Positions 36,936 through 51,900 of a DNA stretch of 64,000 nt are shown here, piece after piece. How positions within the stretch are numbered: position 1 is the first letter of the stretch; every line of letters starts with the position of its first letter. Both the position numbers and the translations under genes were made by a program. The DNA is from Dirofilaria immitis (taxonomy: Eukaryota > Nematoda > Chromadorea > Rhabditida > Onchocercidae), in contig JAKNDB010000068.1 of NCBI GenBank assembly GCA_024305405.1, positions 4,278,501 through 4,342,500 on the forward strand, in the 5' to 3' direction. A model generated the notes under the pieces. It ran no database searches. It saw only the letters and a list, made by a program, of their open reading frames with translations, and had not been told where the DNA came from.

Positions 36936-39459
36936 TGACGATGATTAATATGAGGTGAAAGGAACGGGAAGGGAATTTCTCTTGTTATCGTTGTCGTTGA
37001 AAAATTTGTTTCGAAAAAAAAATAAAAAGAAGAAGGATAAAAGAGAAACAAATGGGCATGAAAGTATAATGGATTTTTCTTTCATCAAAACAAACACTTT
37101 TTAAAAAATATTTTTTTCTTATCAATTTTATTATAATATTATCAAATTTTATTCATTATTAAATTAGAATTGGATATAAATAAATGATTGATTAATTGAT
37201 TAATTGATGATTGATTAATCGATCAATTCAGATCACTAATTTATAACCCATGTTATTACAATATTATCAAATTTTAATGATTATTAAATTGGAATTGGAT
37301 ATGAATATTCATATAATTGATTAATTGACTGATTGATGATTGATTAATCGATTAATTCAGATTCCTTATACTTATAACTCATTTTATTACTATATATTAT
37401 CAAATATTAATGATTATTAAACTGCAATTGAATATGAATAAATGATTTGGCTAAAGTTTTGCTTTAATTGCTTAACGTTCATATCTTATAGTATTACTAC
37501 TTTTTTACCTATTTTTTTACTAACCTGAATCATTTACTGAATTGAATATACACTTCAGTGCTTTATGATATTATTAAATGAATAATTGAATACCTTTACA
37601 GTAAGTATTTTTAAAAAATCAGAAAACATGGTATGATATGGATTTCTTATCAACTTAAAATTAGGATATGCTGCATCAACCTAAAATATCTATTTTAAAC
37701 AATTCAATTTCATTAGATATAGTAAATAAAATTACGAGAATAAATTCAAGTTTTAAATAAGCAATCATATTAAAGGCTATGAAATCTGAACAATTTGTAA
37801 ATTTAGAATTTTTTAAAAGGAAAATTGAAAGTAACGACGAGTTGAGAGGTCAAAAAATATAATATTACTAACAAGTAAAATCAATAATAATTAACAGTTG
37901 ATTATTGCATAATATATGTTAAATCATTTTTCTATTTTTATCTAAATAATAAATGTTGATCACTTAATAGCAATTAAATGGAATTTCTCGAGATTTGGTG
38001 AAAATTTCCGAAAATTAATAGAATTTCCCGAGAATATTGATAGAATTTCAATTTTATTTAAATAATTTGTTTTTTCATTTTATTTTTATTTTTATCATAA
38101 TAATTTATAAGAAGAGCAAAATATTAAGATTAGTTGAACGGAAGCAAAATATCATATTGTAATAAAACGAAAAGAATGATAAGATTGGTTGATAACAGTT
38201 AAAGGTAATAATGACAATTAAAGATAAATGGAAAAAGAAAATACAATGAAAATGTAAACAATACGATTATTTTTTCTTTTTTTTTCTTCTACTGAAATAT
38301 TTAACCTTCACTATTTTAACCGGTATGTTAATATATTTCAAATGAAATGTTTTCGAGAATTTGTACTTTCCATAATTCTACAATATTATTGTAAACAAGA
38401 AGTGTAAATATGAATTTGATTTTATAATGATGCTGATTATATATCATTGTAATAATAATGATTATGGATAATAATAGAAAAATGATCGGCATAATTAATA
38501 TCAGTTATTTATTAATATAATTGGGATCATTTATCCATTAATGGTACAAACAGATGATAACTTAATAAACTGATAGTAAGATAAGATGATGGAAACCTAA
38601 TTTAATTATTGTAATGATATTAATGGAAAGATAATTGGTATTTACTTAACTCATTGTGATGATTTCCATTAATAATATGAAAAGTTAATAAAGACAATTT
38701 ATATTAATTATATGTATATATCGTTATGAAAACAAAGATTATTATAATAATCAGACGATAATTATTGTCACCATTATTTAACTATTGATAATTTCCACTG
38801 ATAACAATGAAAAGATAATAAACAATAAAATGAAATAGAAATTATCACGAAAAAAAAAGCAAGCAAGATAGAATAAATGTAAAAAAATTAAAATAACTTG
38901 TAACTGAGAAGCCCATCGTTTGCTATATTTTTTTTCATTCATTTTATTATTATTTTTAAAATTACTTTCATTGCCAAAATATAAATTGCCATCGCTCAAA
39001 TAAATAAATGAAAAAAAACAAAAAAAAGAAATGAAAAAACGAGAAATAACCAGTTTTCTTAAAAAAAAAAGAAAAATAAATGAATTTTTGTCGATGAAAA
39101 GAAACGAATTTTACTTCGTTTTACATAAAGTTTAAGTCTTTCTTTATTTAACAACAATTTTTCGTCTTTTCAAAAAAAAACAAACAAAAAAATTGTTAAA
39201 AATTTTTCGAAATTTCTAGAAAAATAAATAATATGCAATAATGACCTTGAGTACACAAATATAATAATATATTATCGTTTTGAAATGTTTCTATAAGTTT
39301 TAACAATTTTTCTTTTTTTTTTTATTTTTAATTCATTCGTTTCAGAGAGATTAAAATGTTATTTTAATACTACAAATATCACTCACTACATATTATCATC
39401 AGTATCAGTGCTATCATAATGTGTTCTCCTTTATTTCGCACTTTAATTCATCGCTTTTA

Positions 39460-39492
<33 letters not shown>

Positions 39493-39739
39493 ACCTCTCT
39501 TTTATGATTGTCCAATTATGTCAAAAAATTTTATTTTATAGAAAAATAAAACGATAAATATACCCCCAAAAAATATGAAATAAAATTTAGATAAAATTTT
39601 TGATTGCTATCTTTGCATCCATCCAATACAGTAATTTTAGTATTTTTATAAAAATTTTTTAAATATTTATTTTAGCGAATTTAAACTTCTCAATAATATT
39701 TTAAACTTTTTCTTGCATTAAATTTCAACTTATAAACTT

Positions 39740-40250
39740 TCCGATCCAAGGTTTTAAAGTTAATTGTATGACGTCTCTACTATGGTACCATTTAATTTCA
39801 AGAATCTTTTGATTTAACTTATTACTGCTCGGTCCTTTTGTAGAATGATCTCGTTGAATTCTTAATTATTTGACAGGAATTCTCTGATATTCATTTAGAC
39901 TTCATCAAAAATAAATTTCATATTTATTAAGAGCTTCTTCTGTTCCTTTAGTTGATAATATAACATTGTCAACATAAAGATTTTTCTTATTTATTAAGAG
40001 CAGTTATTAATATAAGAAATTAATTACTCAATCTTTTATTAATATTCATAGCATTAATCATTAACTTTTGTTTGTGATAAGTTTCATAATATCGCTAATC
40101 AGAAGAATTTGCATAATTTTAAAATTTTCAGCTATTCTAATTCCTTAAAAATTCCTATAACTTCGGGAATTTCATTTTTGCACTAATGAATTAATAATAG
40201 TTTCAGCCAGAAGTACCTTCTATCATTTAGAAAAATAATAAAGAAGGAGT
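39740..40250 (-). pseudogene. Decayed BEL/Pao-type retrotransposon pol fragment
   Basis: Minus-strand translation shows a reverse-transcriptase palm motif (LYVDNVILST) at about 39950-39980. Segments typical of the BEL/Pao region that follows come next (MNIREFLSN, then W and G landmarks), interrupted by stops and frame changes. Upstream, 40050-40250, short stretches resemble the preceding RT region but are heavily degraded. No gag, integrase or long terminal repeats were seen. It is an old, inactive relic; the family assignment rests on my memory of the motif order. Confidence 0.5.
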
Positions 40251-40259
40251 AACGAATAA

Positions 40260-43200
40260 TTTCGCGTAACTTAATGTTTAATATTTCAATGTATTTCGTA
40301 TCGAATAATTGACTAAATGAATAAATCAATAATAGTTAAATTGCATTGAAATTATCTTTCTTTTTTTTTTAAGTTATTATCATTTATTCCATCTTATTCA
40401 ATCAAAAAAAAATATCGAAAAAAGAAAATTCAAAACTTACTATTTTCAGTACAGTTGATAAATGGAATTTTAGCTGTATAATGAATATTAATGATTGTTT
40501 TGTCATTATGCGCCAAATTTAATAAATGGCGCAAAATTCCAATTGTTCGGGAGAGAGCTAAAAATTTGCAAATTTTAATATTGATACAAATTTTAATCAA
40601 TCAATGTTATCAGTTAATGCGTAAATTTTGTCCAATGTTTCGAACAAATTTATCAAACATTTTTAAGTTATCATTAATTCAATGATAGAATGATAATCTA
40701 AAATATTGCATAATCTATAAATAACCAAAGATTTGTGTAAAAAATAACTCAGCAAGTTTCATCACATTAGCAAATACTTAAAATTTCTTTAAAAACAAAA
40801 AAGCAAATATGAATAAAGTTTAATTGAAATGATAGAATCATTTCAATTAATAAAATAATAATTAAATAAGCAAGATTTATCGATTTTTCATTTGATAAAT
40901 ATTTACATTTGGATCAATTTTTTCTCACAATGATTGATATATTGATGAAACAAACAAATAACAAAATAAAATTTCAGTTTAATTATTCATTTTTATAATT
41001 AAACTGCTTCAGTATGATATAAAAATTTTCAATTTATAACTTAATTATTGATTTTATTATTTAAACAAATTCAGTGTAGAATATTATCGAGAATTGCTGA
41101 TAAAATTATATCACTTAGATGACGAAATTTGACTTCAAAAAAGTTGATTGCTTAATTTTAAGATAAATTTGACAAGAGAAAAGCTTTAAAAATGTGTTGG
41201 ACTTTTTTGATTTTTTTAAATAAAGAATTTACACAAAAACAAGAAACATATTAATGCATCATCCTAAAATTAAAAACTCATCGATTTTGAAATTTAACCT
41301 GATATTGCATGATAGTAGCTTTCACGATTCAGTATTAATTTTTGACTTCATTGTTTTTTTTTCAATTTTCTCTACTTCAGATCTATTTTTAGAATAAATT
41401 CGATTTTTATTGAAATTTTTACTTAAAAATAAACATAAACTATTTCGTTGATTTTTATTATCAAATCAAATTTTCAATTAAAATTTGATTTGAAAATGAT
41501 AATTGCCAATTCATTAGAAATATGAGCGATTTATTTTAGGTATTTCAAATGAATGTAGAAAGTGTATGGAATTTTAGAAGGTAGATGAGAAAAGTGATAA
41601 TGACGATTTGAGAGAGAATTATTTCTTAAAAATTGAATATTTACTGTAATTTGAAAACACTTTTTTGATATTTATTCAAATATTATTTCAGGAAAATATT
41701 TAGAATGTCTCTTTTAAATTTGGAATGTCTTTCTGGAAATGGCACGCGTCTTTTTTCATAATTTATCATTCCTTCCTCGAATGATTTCAAACGATTGAGA
41801 ACAAAGGTAAATTTTATGAGTAATTGTTCGTGGTGAAGTACTAACTAACCATCATTCCATTCCATTTAATGATAGTTATCAATTATCAATTATTTTTAGA
41901 GTCTTTTAAATCGTTTGCTCATTCAATTTTTTTTTCCTTTAGATTTTTTCAAACAGAAGTCGAAATTATATGGTCACCGAAAAACTGACCAAATAAAATA
42001 AAAAATGTTGTTTTTTGTCGGAGAGAAAAGATTCTGATTCTTCATGATGCTTCTAGACAAATTATCAAATGACATGAACAGGATTCAGGTGAGATCAAAG
42101 TCAAATCGCGTAGTACTTAAATAAATATATTTCTAGCCATTATATCATCATATATTTTAATCATTTCAAAAATATTGGGTTGCAAAAAACGGTATAAAAA
42201 TAGAGAAAATTTTAAATAATTTGCGCTTTTGAAATCAAGCACATGAAAAATATTCGTGGAAATAATAAATAAACACTAAATGATCAATCAATATTTGGTT
42301 AATCAATATTATAATATATTGATAAGGTAATTATCGATTTCAAATATCGATTATCCAGGCACGCAATTATACAAAAAACTTCATTCATCAAATTAAATTT
42401 CGTTCAATTAAGTTCGCATAAAGTGTTCTGATTAAAACATTTATTGTTAATTAAATTTGTTTGACCAAATTATTCACTACTAATTAAAATGATCGAATTG
42501 AATTATTCATTATTAATTAAAATGATTGAGCCAAGTTATTTGTTATTAATTAAAATTAAATCATTAAATTATTTGTGTTTATCATCTTTCTTATAAAATT
42601 CAAATGATATGATAAGGAACTATAAGTATTTATTTTACAATTTTCTTAGCATTCTCCCATTAAAACTCAAACTGTTATGATAAAGAAAGGTTAGCCGATT
42701 TTATGCTAATTAAAATTATTTAATTAAATTATTGATCACTACTAATTAGAATTGCCAAAGAGTGAAGGAAATTTTCATTTATTTTGAAAATAAAAAAATT
42801 TTGCTTGAACCGAAGGAAACAATTTTAATTAATTAAATAATTTTGGAAAGAAGAAAATGAATTTTAATTGAATGTTTACTGTATCGAAATAAAAAATCTT
42901 ACCAAAAATATCAAGTTTTCTGATAAATGCAATGCCTTCCAGTGGAAAAAATGTAAAATTATAAATATGCAAAAATTTTGATTTTTGATAATAAAAATTT
43001 ATTAAAAAATTATGGAAGTTTTACATACATTATTTTTTCATATATATAAAGTTTTTTTGTTGAACTTTCTTTCTTTCTTAAGCTTATCATTCAAATTTTA
43101 TAATAATAACAATTCTCTAATGGAATAAAATTTTAATCTTTTTAAGAAATTTTATCATTAGAAAAATTCGATATGACAATTTTAAGTTCATAATTTCTTA

Positions 43201-45800
43201 AAAATAATATAAACGATTTTTAATTCGAAACAAGAATGATATAGATACAAAAATATTTTGATAATGATTGCTAAGAAAGAAACTTTAAAAAATCAACGGC
43301 AAAATTCATAATGATATTATAGGTCAAAATTTATTCAAATTTCAAAAAATTTGTTTAAATTTTATAATAAAGTTCAGAAAATCGATAATTAATTAAATTA
43401 TGACAAACACTTAACAACGTAACAATTTTCAAAGAAATTCTTAAAATAAATAAATATTATAATATTCTTGTATATTATATGATAATAATAACATTGATTT
43501 TAGACTAAAATAGAAGAGTTTAGCAAACAAAATGAAGTGGCAATACATATATATCCATAAATATCACAATCGCAATATTTGATGTTTTACAGCTCCATTT
43601 TAAATGGCTTCTATACTCCTATCTCACCTTTAATCCCACCTGTATATTTCTATTTTCATTTCATCGTATAATTATCAACGAAAGTTTTGAATTAGCTACA
43701 GAGATATGTACAAATGGATAAATATATCAATGCATGTGTGTAAAGTTTTATGCAAATATTCATGCATGCACTATGTTAGTTATGCATCGATTGGTAAACT
43801 TTTTTTGATTCGAATTTCTGCCGTGAAATTAGGATAAACCGCTTCGAAATTCGTATTTTAATACCAAATTAGTAATAAATTATCAAAGAATGAAAGAATA
43901 CTAATCAGAAGTTCTTATCAATTTCTATTCCAATTTCAATTCCAATAAGTGAAATTTTTCTTACTCCCTTCTTCTGTCCATTTTTTTGAAATTTTCATTA
44001 TAAAAATATGATTCCAAATGATATATATAATTAATGTTTTGATCATATCAAATTATATACCTAACTTAATATTCATATTACATCAGATATGATTATCTTC
44101 ATAAATTGATTATTATTTTTTTATTCTTTATTTCATTTTTTCGCAAAAATTAAATAACAAAATTCTTTATAAAGAAATCGTTATAATTTTTTAAGTCAAT
44201 GATTATCTCTGATAAAATAAAGAATTCCACTGATAATATATTTTCTCTTCAGCTCATTTAAAATTTTATGAACTTCTAATAATTAAAGAATGAAGTTTTA
44301 AGAAAAAAATTGTTAATATTTTTGAGAAAAACTTTAACATAATCTTATAATTTAGTAAACAAATTACTCGGAATAATTATCAATGGAAAAGGTCAAAAAC
44401 AATTTCAGTTTAAAATCAAAATAAATTTTTATCAAATAATTAAAAATTAATTAATAATTTGTTGATATATTGAAAGCTTTTTTCAATTTGATAATGTAAT
44501 TATTATTTTAACAAAAAAAATATGAAATTTATGTATTTTAATTATACAATACGTAAATATATTTATTTTATACATAAACAAACTTTGATATTATGGATCG
44601 AGCTGAAAGACATAGATATATATACATATATATATTTTAAAGAATAATATGAGCAAAAGGATAAACACTTGATAATTGTAATTCTCGAAAAGAGTTATTC
44701 AAAAAAATTTAGCCAATTTTTTTAAAACATTTTCTAAAAAGCAATCATCAAAAAAACATTGAATTATCAAAACAAAGAGAAAAGCACTTAAATCATTTCG
44801 AGAAAAAAGTTTATAAAAACATACGGAAATAGTCAAGTTATTGTCGTAAACAATTTTCGGATATTTCTTATCAGGCTACATTTACTGAACCTTATCAGGT
44901 TACATTTACTGAATAAATTTACCCTTTAATTGTTGATCATTAAATCCAACAACGAAATTTCAATTCATATTATTTACAAATGAAGGAATTATTTTTGGAA
45001 GCGAATTAACATAAGTAGTTTTAAACCATTATTGAATTATCTATTACATGTAACTAAATGATTGCTAATAACTTCGCGAATCTTTCATTTTCTTGAAAAG
45101 TTTTTGATAATTTTGAAAAGAAATACTTTGAATATATATTAAAAAAAGAAAATTCAAGAATCCTGAGATTACGTAACGAAATAAAAAATTATTTTTAAAA
45201 TTTTACAAGATAAAGATTAGAAATATTCTGATAAAGTTATCTTGATCAAGATCATAAATATTTGTATGAATTTAATGTTTTGTAGTTCATTTTTAAAATT
45301 CAATTAATATTTACTGTTTAAAATATTAATTAATTAGATCAATCCATTAATTAATTGTGACATATTCGTTTTTCCTTGCACATGCGGTACTTTTAAAAAT
45401 ATAAAACGAATTAATGAAAATTAAAAATAATTTACCAATTTGTTAGTATTAAAATCTTTTTTGAGTAACTATTTATTCGTTAACCTAAAAATAGAAATAA
45501 AATCAAATTCAGAATTTCATTCCTTTTTTCTCAGCAAAAAACTTTCATGATTAATGAATAAGCTCGGGAAATTAAAATTCTTCCAAATTTTGAACATTTA
45601 AATTAACTATTATTGAATAAATTTAGGTTAACGATATTTCAAAAAAATGGATTGAAATAATTTTTAGAAAAGAAAAAAAAATTTTTAATATTTATCCTTT
45701 ACGAGAATAAAATTTTGTACAATAAACTGCGAAAATAATTATGAGTCAAACTGCTCGATCAAATAATACTGGCTGACCTTTAACCTTCGCCATTTATATA
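40260..45800. other. Gene-free stretch downstream of Gene B
   Basis: A plus-strand frame at 40491-40685 (SLCAKFNKWRKIPIVRERAK) has some protein-like composition beside the retrotransposon relic but no identifiable match. The remainder is AT-rich with no supported exon. Confidence 0.55.
40820..40850. repeat. Perfect 14-bp inverted repeat
   Basis: TTAATTGAAATGAT and its complement are separated by AGA. Intergenic, about 600 bp from the BEL/Pao relic. Confidence 0.55.
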
Positions 45801-45822
45801 AAATAATTTCAGGTCATCCATT

Positions 45823-45828
45823 TTTATT
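45823..45828 (-). terminator. Candidate poly(A) signal of Gene B
   Basis: AATAAA on the minus strand, about 90 nt beyond the Gene B stop codon. The hexamer is frequent by chance in AT-rich DNA; only its distance supports it. Confidence 0.35.
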
Positions 45829-45914
45829 TTTTAGAATATCATTTCATGATTTTCTGAAATGCAATTTTTTTGCAGCAAAATGTATTATAAAATTATACGA
45901 AATGATACAATTTT

Positions 45915-48900
45915 TTATAATTGGATAATCGGAAAATATAAATTGAAATTTTTAAAACCTTTCAAAAATCCAATTCTGGCATGTTTCAATGCCTTTATAA
46001 TATCACCAAAACCATTATTCCCGAGTAATCGATTCCGAAAATCGTCTGCTTGTCGTTCAAATATTGTTCGTGGAAATGATGTCATCTGAAATTAATTAAA
46101 TTTTGACTTTTTCAAAAAAAAATTCAAAACTTCCTAATACAACGATTTAATAGAACGGAAATGAAAATGGAAAAAAATTCATAAAAATGAGAAATTTATC
46201 AACTATTTCGATTCACAAAAATTTTAAAAAAAAAAAAAGGAAGAAATTTATACTTTGCCATAAACTACGGTTGTTCTACTTGGTATATAAAGTTGTCCGA
46301 CAGGTTGCATTATTGTTTTTGAATGAGGAGATGGTGAATTAATTGCTGAAAATTTTTCATCCATTACTTTAAATAGAAATGACAAGTAGTTGAAGTTGAA
46401 ATTTGACCTAAATTGATCTTATTTTTAAGATAAATATTTATGAATCATAAACTTCTGATCTGAATGATAAATAAAAATTCCATGAAGATTTTAAATTTAT
46501 TTAAGCATATATATTCAATGTTTATTTATTATAGCATATTAATTAATGCCATTTAGAAAGTTATTGGATATTTAAATTGCAAAATTTGAGATTAATTTTT
46601 TAATTTTTCTCCTATTTAACTTATAATAAGGAATATTTATACAATAATTACTTGGCACATTTCGTGGTTCATCAATAGTTATAGTTTTAATTGTTACTGT
46701 TGGATTATTATCATGACTATAATCAATTTCCGGTGTTGTATCCGTAATTCCACTTACTAATCGATCATATTCAGCTTGTTCTCGTGTCATATAATCTGCC
46801 TTCTTTCTTGCTAAAATAAATTATATTTCAAACTTTATTGATAATTGAAATAATTCGTATATATTTTATGCAGAATAAATTCCAAAATTTATTACTATAA
46901 AAAATTGTTTTGAAAAAAAGATTTTCAAAAAGAAATAACTTAAATGACGATGTTTGGCCATCTATTTATGGATATTTATTTTATCATTTGCTTAACATTC
47001 TTTTATTAAACTCAAATGATAGATAAAGAAAGGCCAGCTGATCCCTTATTATATCATTAAAGTGGATATTTAATTAATTGTCATATGTCCATATGCTTTT
47101 TTATCAATTTTTAAACAATATTTAATTAATTTTCAGATTTATCCTAATTTACTTTTTGTCGCTTAGACATAGCCGATCATTATACTTTTTTATTCGGTTA
47201 TCTTTGATAAATTTTCTATAATTATTAATATCTTTGATAAACTTTCCTCATTCATATCATTTTATTTTAATCGATAATTAGTCAATTTCCTATTCGAAAA
47301 TTACGATTAATATTCAAATTATCTTTTCTTAGGTTAATATTGCCATTCGCATCACAAAAAAATGTAATTTTAAGGTGATAAGTTAAATTTAAAATTCATA
47401 ACCTTCTTTTCGATAATCTGATTTCAGTGATCCTCCCGGTAATAGTTCTGAAATTTCATCTTGTCCGTTACGATAAATAGCATTGATATGTTGATCATCA
47501 AAACTCAGACGAGTATTTGCTGTAAGCTTTTCATGCGGTCGAATTTCTTCTTCATAACGATCATTGATATTCTGAATTTTCGACAATTCAATTCTATCTT
47601 TTGAAAAATTCTTAACAAACGAAAATAGATGCTAACTTTATCTTAATGATACTTATCACATCAATAAAATTCGATAATCATTTGGATTGATTAATTTGCA
47701 TAATCGATAATTAATGAGATTATTTGAAGTTTCCTTTTCTTATTTCACAATTCAATTTCAATATTTTGTTGATTTTTACACTCAAAAATTGTAATGAATA
47801 TCAAAAGACAAAATTATCAAAATTAAATTAAAACTAAAAATTTTTTTCAAGAAAAAACCAACTTTTCTAGATTCATCATCGAATTCGTGAAATTTGGCAC
47901 CCGCTAATTTCACTTTTTCTGATATTTCAGCGAATTGTGATTCTGATTTTTCATCATCACGACGTTTTTAATTTCTTCATCGACAATCTGCAACAAAACA
48001 GCGACATTAAATTTTTGCATACTTCATTAGCTTAGCTTATGAAATTCCTTCATTTAAAATTGTTGAATCTCGTAAGCTTCTGAAGTTCATCCTTTTAAAA
48101 TTTTAAAACAGCAGAAATTTTACTTTTCGATGATTTTTGTGAAAATCGCAACTTGCGCTTGCGAAAGATTCAATGTAGTAACCATATCTTTTAGATTAAC
48201 TAATGAATCTTCTGTCGTCGTGGTTTCCTTAAAAAGAAAATATTACTATATGCAAATTATTATAAAATATAATCTACAAATATCATTTCGGATTTTCAAA
48301 TTATATACAAAGAAATAGAAATTTTAGATTTGATATTAATAAAATAAAATAATTCGCTAAAAATGAAAAAATACGAAATGATTTTGATTTGAAGGAAATG
48401 CTTCTGAAAAAATAAAAATGAGCGACTAAAATTATTATTTTCGTTGTTAAATTTGTTTGAACTTTTTTCAACGAAATTTTTTATTCAATTTCTTGGAAAA
48501 GAATGAAAGTTTATATTTCAATCTTTCGGTACATCGCTAAAATTTTTTTTTGAATTTTTTCTTCTACAAATATTTATTATTATTTATGAATTTTAGATGA
48601 AGTAATTTGTTCTGCACATGGTTAATTTAATTATAAAATTTAGCAATTAATTATTAAGCATAGAAAAATTATAGCTGTAATTTGGGAAGTAATTTGAACA
48701 AATTAATTTCATTTCTTTAATATATTCAATTTTGAACTTTTCTCGAAATTAATTTTATTTTAATTCTAAAAGGTAAATACGATATTTCATTTAATTTTTT
48801 GATCTAAAATATTATAGTATCAAAATCTTATTATAACTACGTACTTCATCATTTTCTTCCGCTTCCGGAATCTTTCCCATTGCCAAATCCGGATTATAAT

Positions 48901-51900
48901 AATTGTTTGTCGAATCAGTATTATTACCATTGGAGTTATATACTAGAAATATAAATAATTTCTAAAAAGAGAGAAAAAGTTTTCAGGCAAATTTTCGAAA
49001 TCTAAGAAGTTAATAAGACAAGTTTCTCTAAAATGCAGAAGTAATTCCAATATTTGAAATTTTACAAGATACTATGGAATGATCGGTTAGTATTGTTATT
49101 CAGGTATAAAGAATTGAATTATTATAATTCTCTAATTTACCTTTTATAATAATGCTTATCATTTCTCTAGCAAATAAAAAGTTGATGAACAATTTATATT
49201 GTGAAATATTTATTTTTACTGATTTCAATAATAATAAAATAAATTTTCTTCAGATATTTTTAAAAATATAAATTTTTGTTCGTTTAATCGAGAATGGACT
49301 TTCCTCGAGAATATTGGCAACGCCGAAAGATTGTATCGGAGAAATAATATGAATTTCAATTTTTATAAGTATGTGAAAAAAAAAAAAGAGAAAATGAAAT
49401 ACATTGTGATCCAGTATTAATATTGGAGGATGTTGTGAAGGTATTTTTGATAATATATCATCTCCTTTAACTTTCTCTTTACCAGCTTTTTCAGCCATAA
49501 TTGGACTATTCGGCGTGTTCATTTCAAAGCCATTATTTCTTATTCGTTCTCGAAGTTTTTGCTCATAATTTGTTGACTAAAAAGAAAATAAAAATGATAG
49601 CTTTTAAAAATTTAATTTTTAAAACATTATAAATCTTATCTGTGTAAATCTCTCAATGATAAGTAATGATTGGGTTCCCATTATAAGTAATGCTCGAGTT
49701 CTTAATGATAAGTAATGCTTGAGCTTTCAATGATAAGTAGTGCTTGGATCGCATTATCTTAACAATTTTAATATTTCTTCTTTTTATTTTCTTAATTCAA
49801 AACTAAAAATTATTTTCAAGTGGAACTTAATTTTTTTGAAAATTGTTTTTATTAAAATAATAAGAATTTACAAATTTTCGCATCCCTTAAAAGTTAACTA
49901 TTAAAATAAAAAAAACAATTTTTTATTTTAACAGTTAAACTGTTTGTTGTGATTGTGAATGTATTTTACTTTCATATGAGAATTTTGAATATTTTTAAAT
50001 AAAAGAATAATTATATTTATAATGATAATAATATAATAAATTAAATGTAAAAGTTAAATTACAGCTGGTTCTGGCAATTAAAAGTTTATAATTTGAGAGA
50101 AGATAAATAATTGTTTGTTATCAATGAGGGCAGGTTGCCAAGAAACTTGTTTGCATAATTTTGGCTCTTTCATTATATAATATTAAACATAAATGGATTA
50201 AATTGAAAGAAAATTGATTTCCTTTATATTACAAATCAAATTATACGATAAGAATAAATTCATTACGGTATATTTATTAATGAAAATTATTGGAAAATGA
50301 TAAAATCATTGCATTAAACTTTCGTACTTCAATTCAAAGCATCCAATTAAAGATATTTGAAGATAACAACTTTTCAAGATAGAAGTAAATTTCGGCTATG
50401 AAAATTACTCCAATTTAAATGATTGATTAAATAAATGATTCTTGATTAGAGATAATAATGCGATTTTTGAAATTATTCTTTCAATCTTTTGTGACTTCTC
50501 AAATGATTGATTCTTGATTCATCCAAGAAAAATGAAGAAATTTTAAAATTGATAAATATTTATAAACATTCAAAATATGGATTTAATATTTAATAAGATA
50601 CTAAACGATAATTTTTGATTTTAGGCAAAATTTTTCAGAGATAAAAATTTATCATTTTCCAAATGTTTTTAAAATTCAATAGCTAATAGAAGCAATTTTT
50701 GTTAAAATTATTACGATTAGGAAATGAAAATTTTTCATTAATTTTTTTCTATAAAAAGAATTTAGAAAAGGAAAACACTTATCATACATAAAATTTGTTA
50801 CAATGCTTCTTTAATTTGAAAAAACTTTTCAAAAATTTTAATTCTAAAAAGAATTTTTATAAAATATTTTTTTTAAATGATTTTAAATAATTTATTGGAT
50901 ATTCGTATGAGCAAAAAATAATAAAAATTTTTTTGCATTCTTTGAATCATTGAAATCCGCGGAAAAATTTATAAGAATTTAAAAATGAAAAAAGATAATT
51001 TAATGACATTTAATGATAGTATAAAAAAATATAAATTTTCCGAACTCATTATAAATTTGAATTGTTTTTTTGAAAGTTCAGATTCTTTTTCATAATTATT
51101 TGAAAGTTAAATGAATAAACAGTGAAATGTATAAGTTATTAAATTGATCTCATGTTTATACTGTAGCTGATTTAAAAGTTCGGATCAATTATACTCTAAT
51201 TATTATGATTACTTGTGATCCAAAATTAACGAATTATTATTTTCCAACTTTGTCTATTTAATTTAAAAAAATCTTATTAATTTTTCAAAATTTAAAATTT
51301 TACAAAAATAGCAAAAAATGAAATGAAGAAGTGAACCTTTGAAAGAGAATTACTACTACCCATTAATTGGCCAAAATTGCCAAGACGTGTTAAATTTGTC
51401 GTTAGCGGATATGTTTGAACAGTGCCGAGCAATGAGCCAGTATTAGATAATGAAATTGGTCTGAATAAACTTGTGGTATGCAATGAACGGAGCCAATCTT
51501 CGAATCCATTCGAAACTTCTGAATCAAAAAAAAGACGAAGGAAATTTTTGAAGCTAACAATCTTTGAATGATTTCGAAATTTCTGAAGGATTTTCCTTTT
51601 TTTTTATTTGAAATAAATTATAAGATTTGTTTTTTTTAGTAAATAGAAAATTCAGATTGATTTGAATGAAAAAGATTTTATTGTTTTGAATTATTTATTT
51701 GTTTTTTCCTTTTTTTTTTGCCAAAGCAATTGATATTTTCAGCAAATTTTAACAAAATTTCGAAAAATGGGAATTTTTATAAAATTAAAATGATAAATTG
51801 AAATTGAAAAAGTATATTAATCTAACATATAGGATAATAAATCATTCGGTGATTATTTTTTTATTGTTCTAATAATTAAGAGACTATTTAAAAATTAAAA

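Larger units (their letters stand above)
30020..39700. other. Gene-poor AT-rich stretch
   Basis: Apart from the 36.3 kb island and the listed microsatellites and hairpin, no exon with matching splice signals and coding character was seen on either strand. Confidence 0.55.

Noticed and set aside
36652..37051. Overlapping minus-strand frames of about 90-100 codons
   Set aside because: They translate the GATAAT simple-sequence array into Tyr/His/Leu/Ile runs.
45859..46089. Plus-strand 76-codon frame
   Set aside because: It is the antisense of the last exon of Gene B.
48130..48318. Plus-strand 62-codon frame
   Set aside because: It is the antisense of Gene B exon 7 and adjoining intron.
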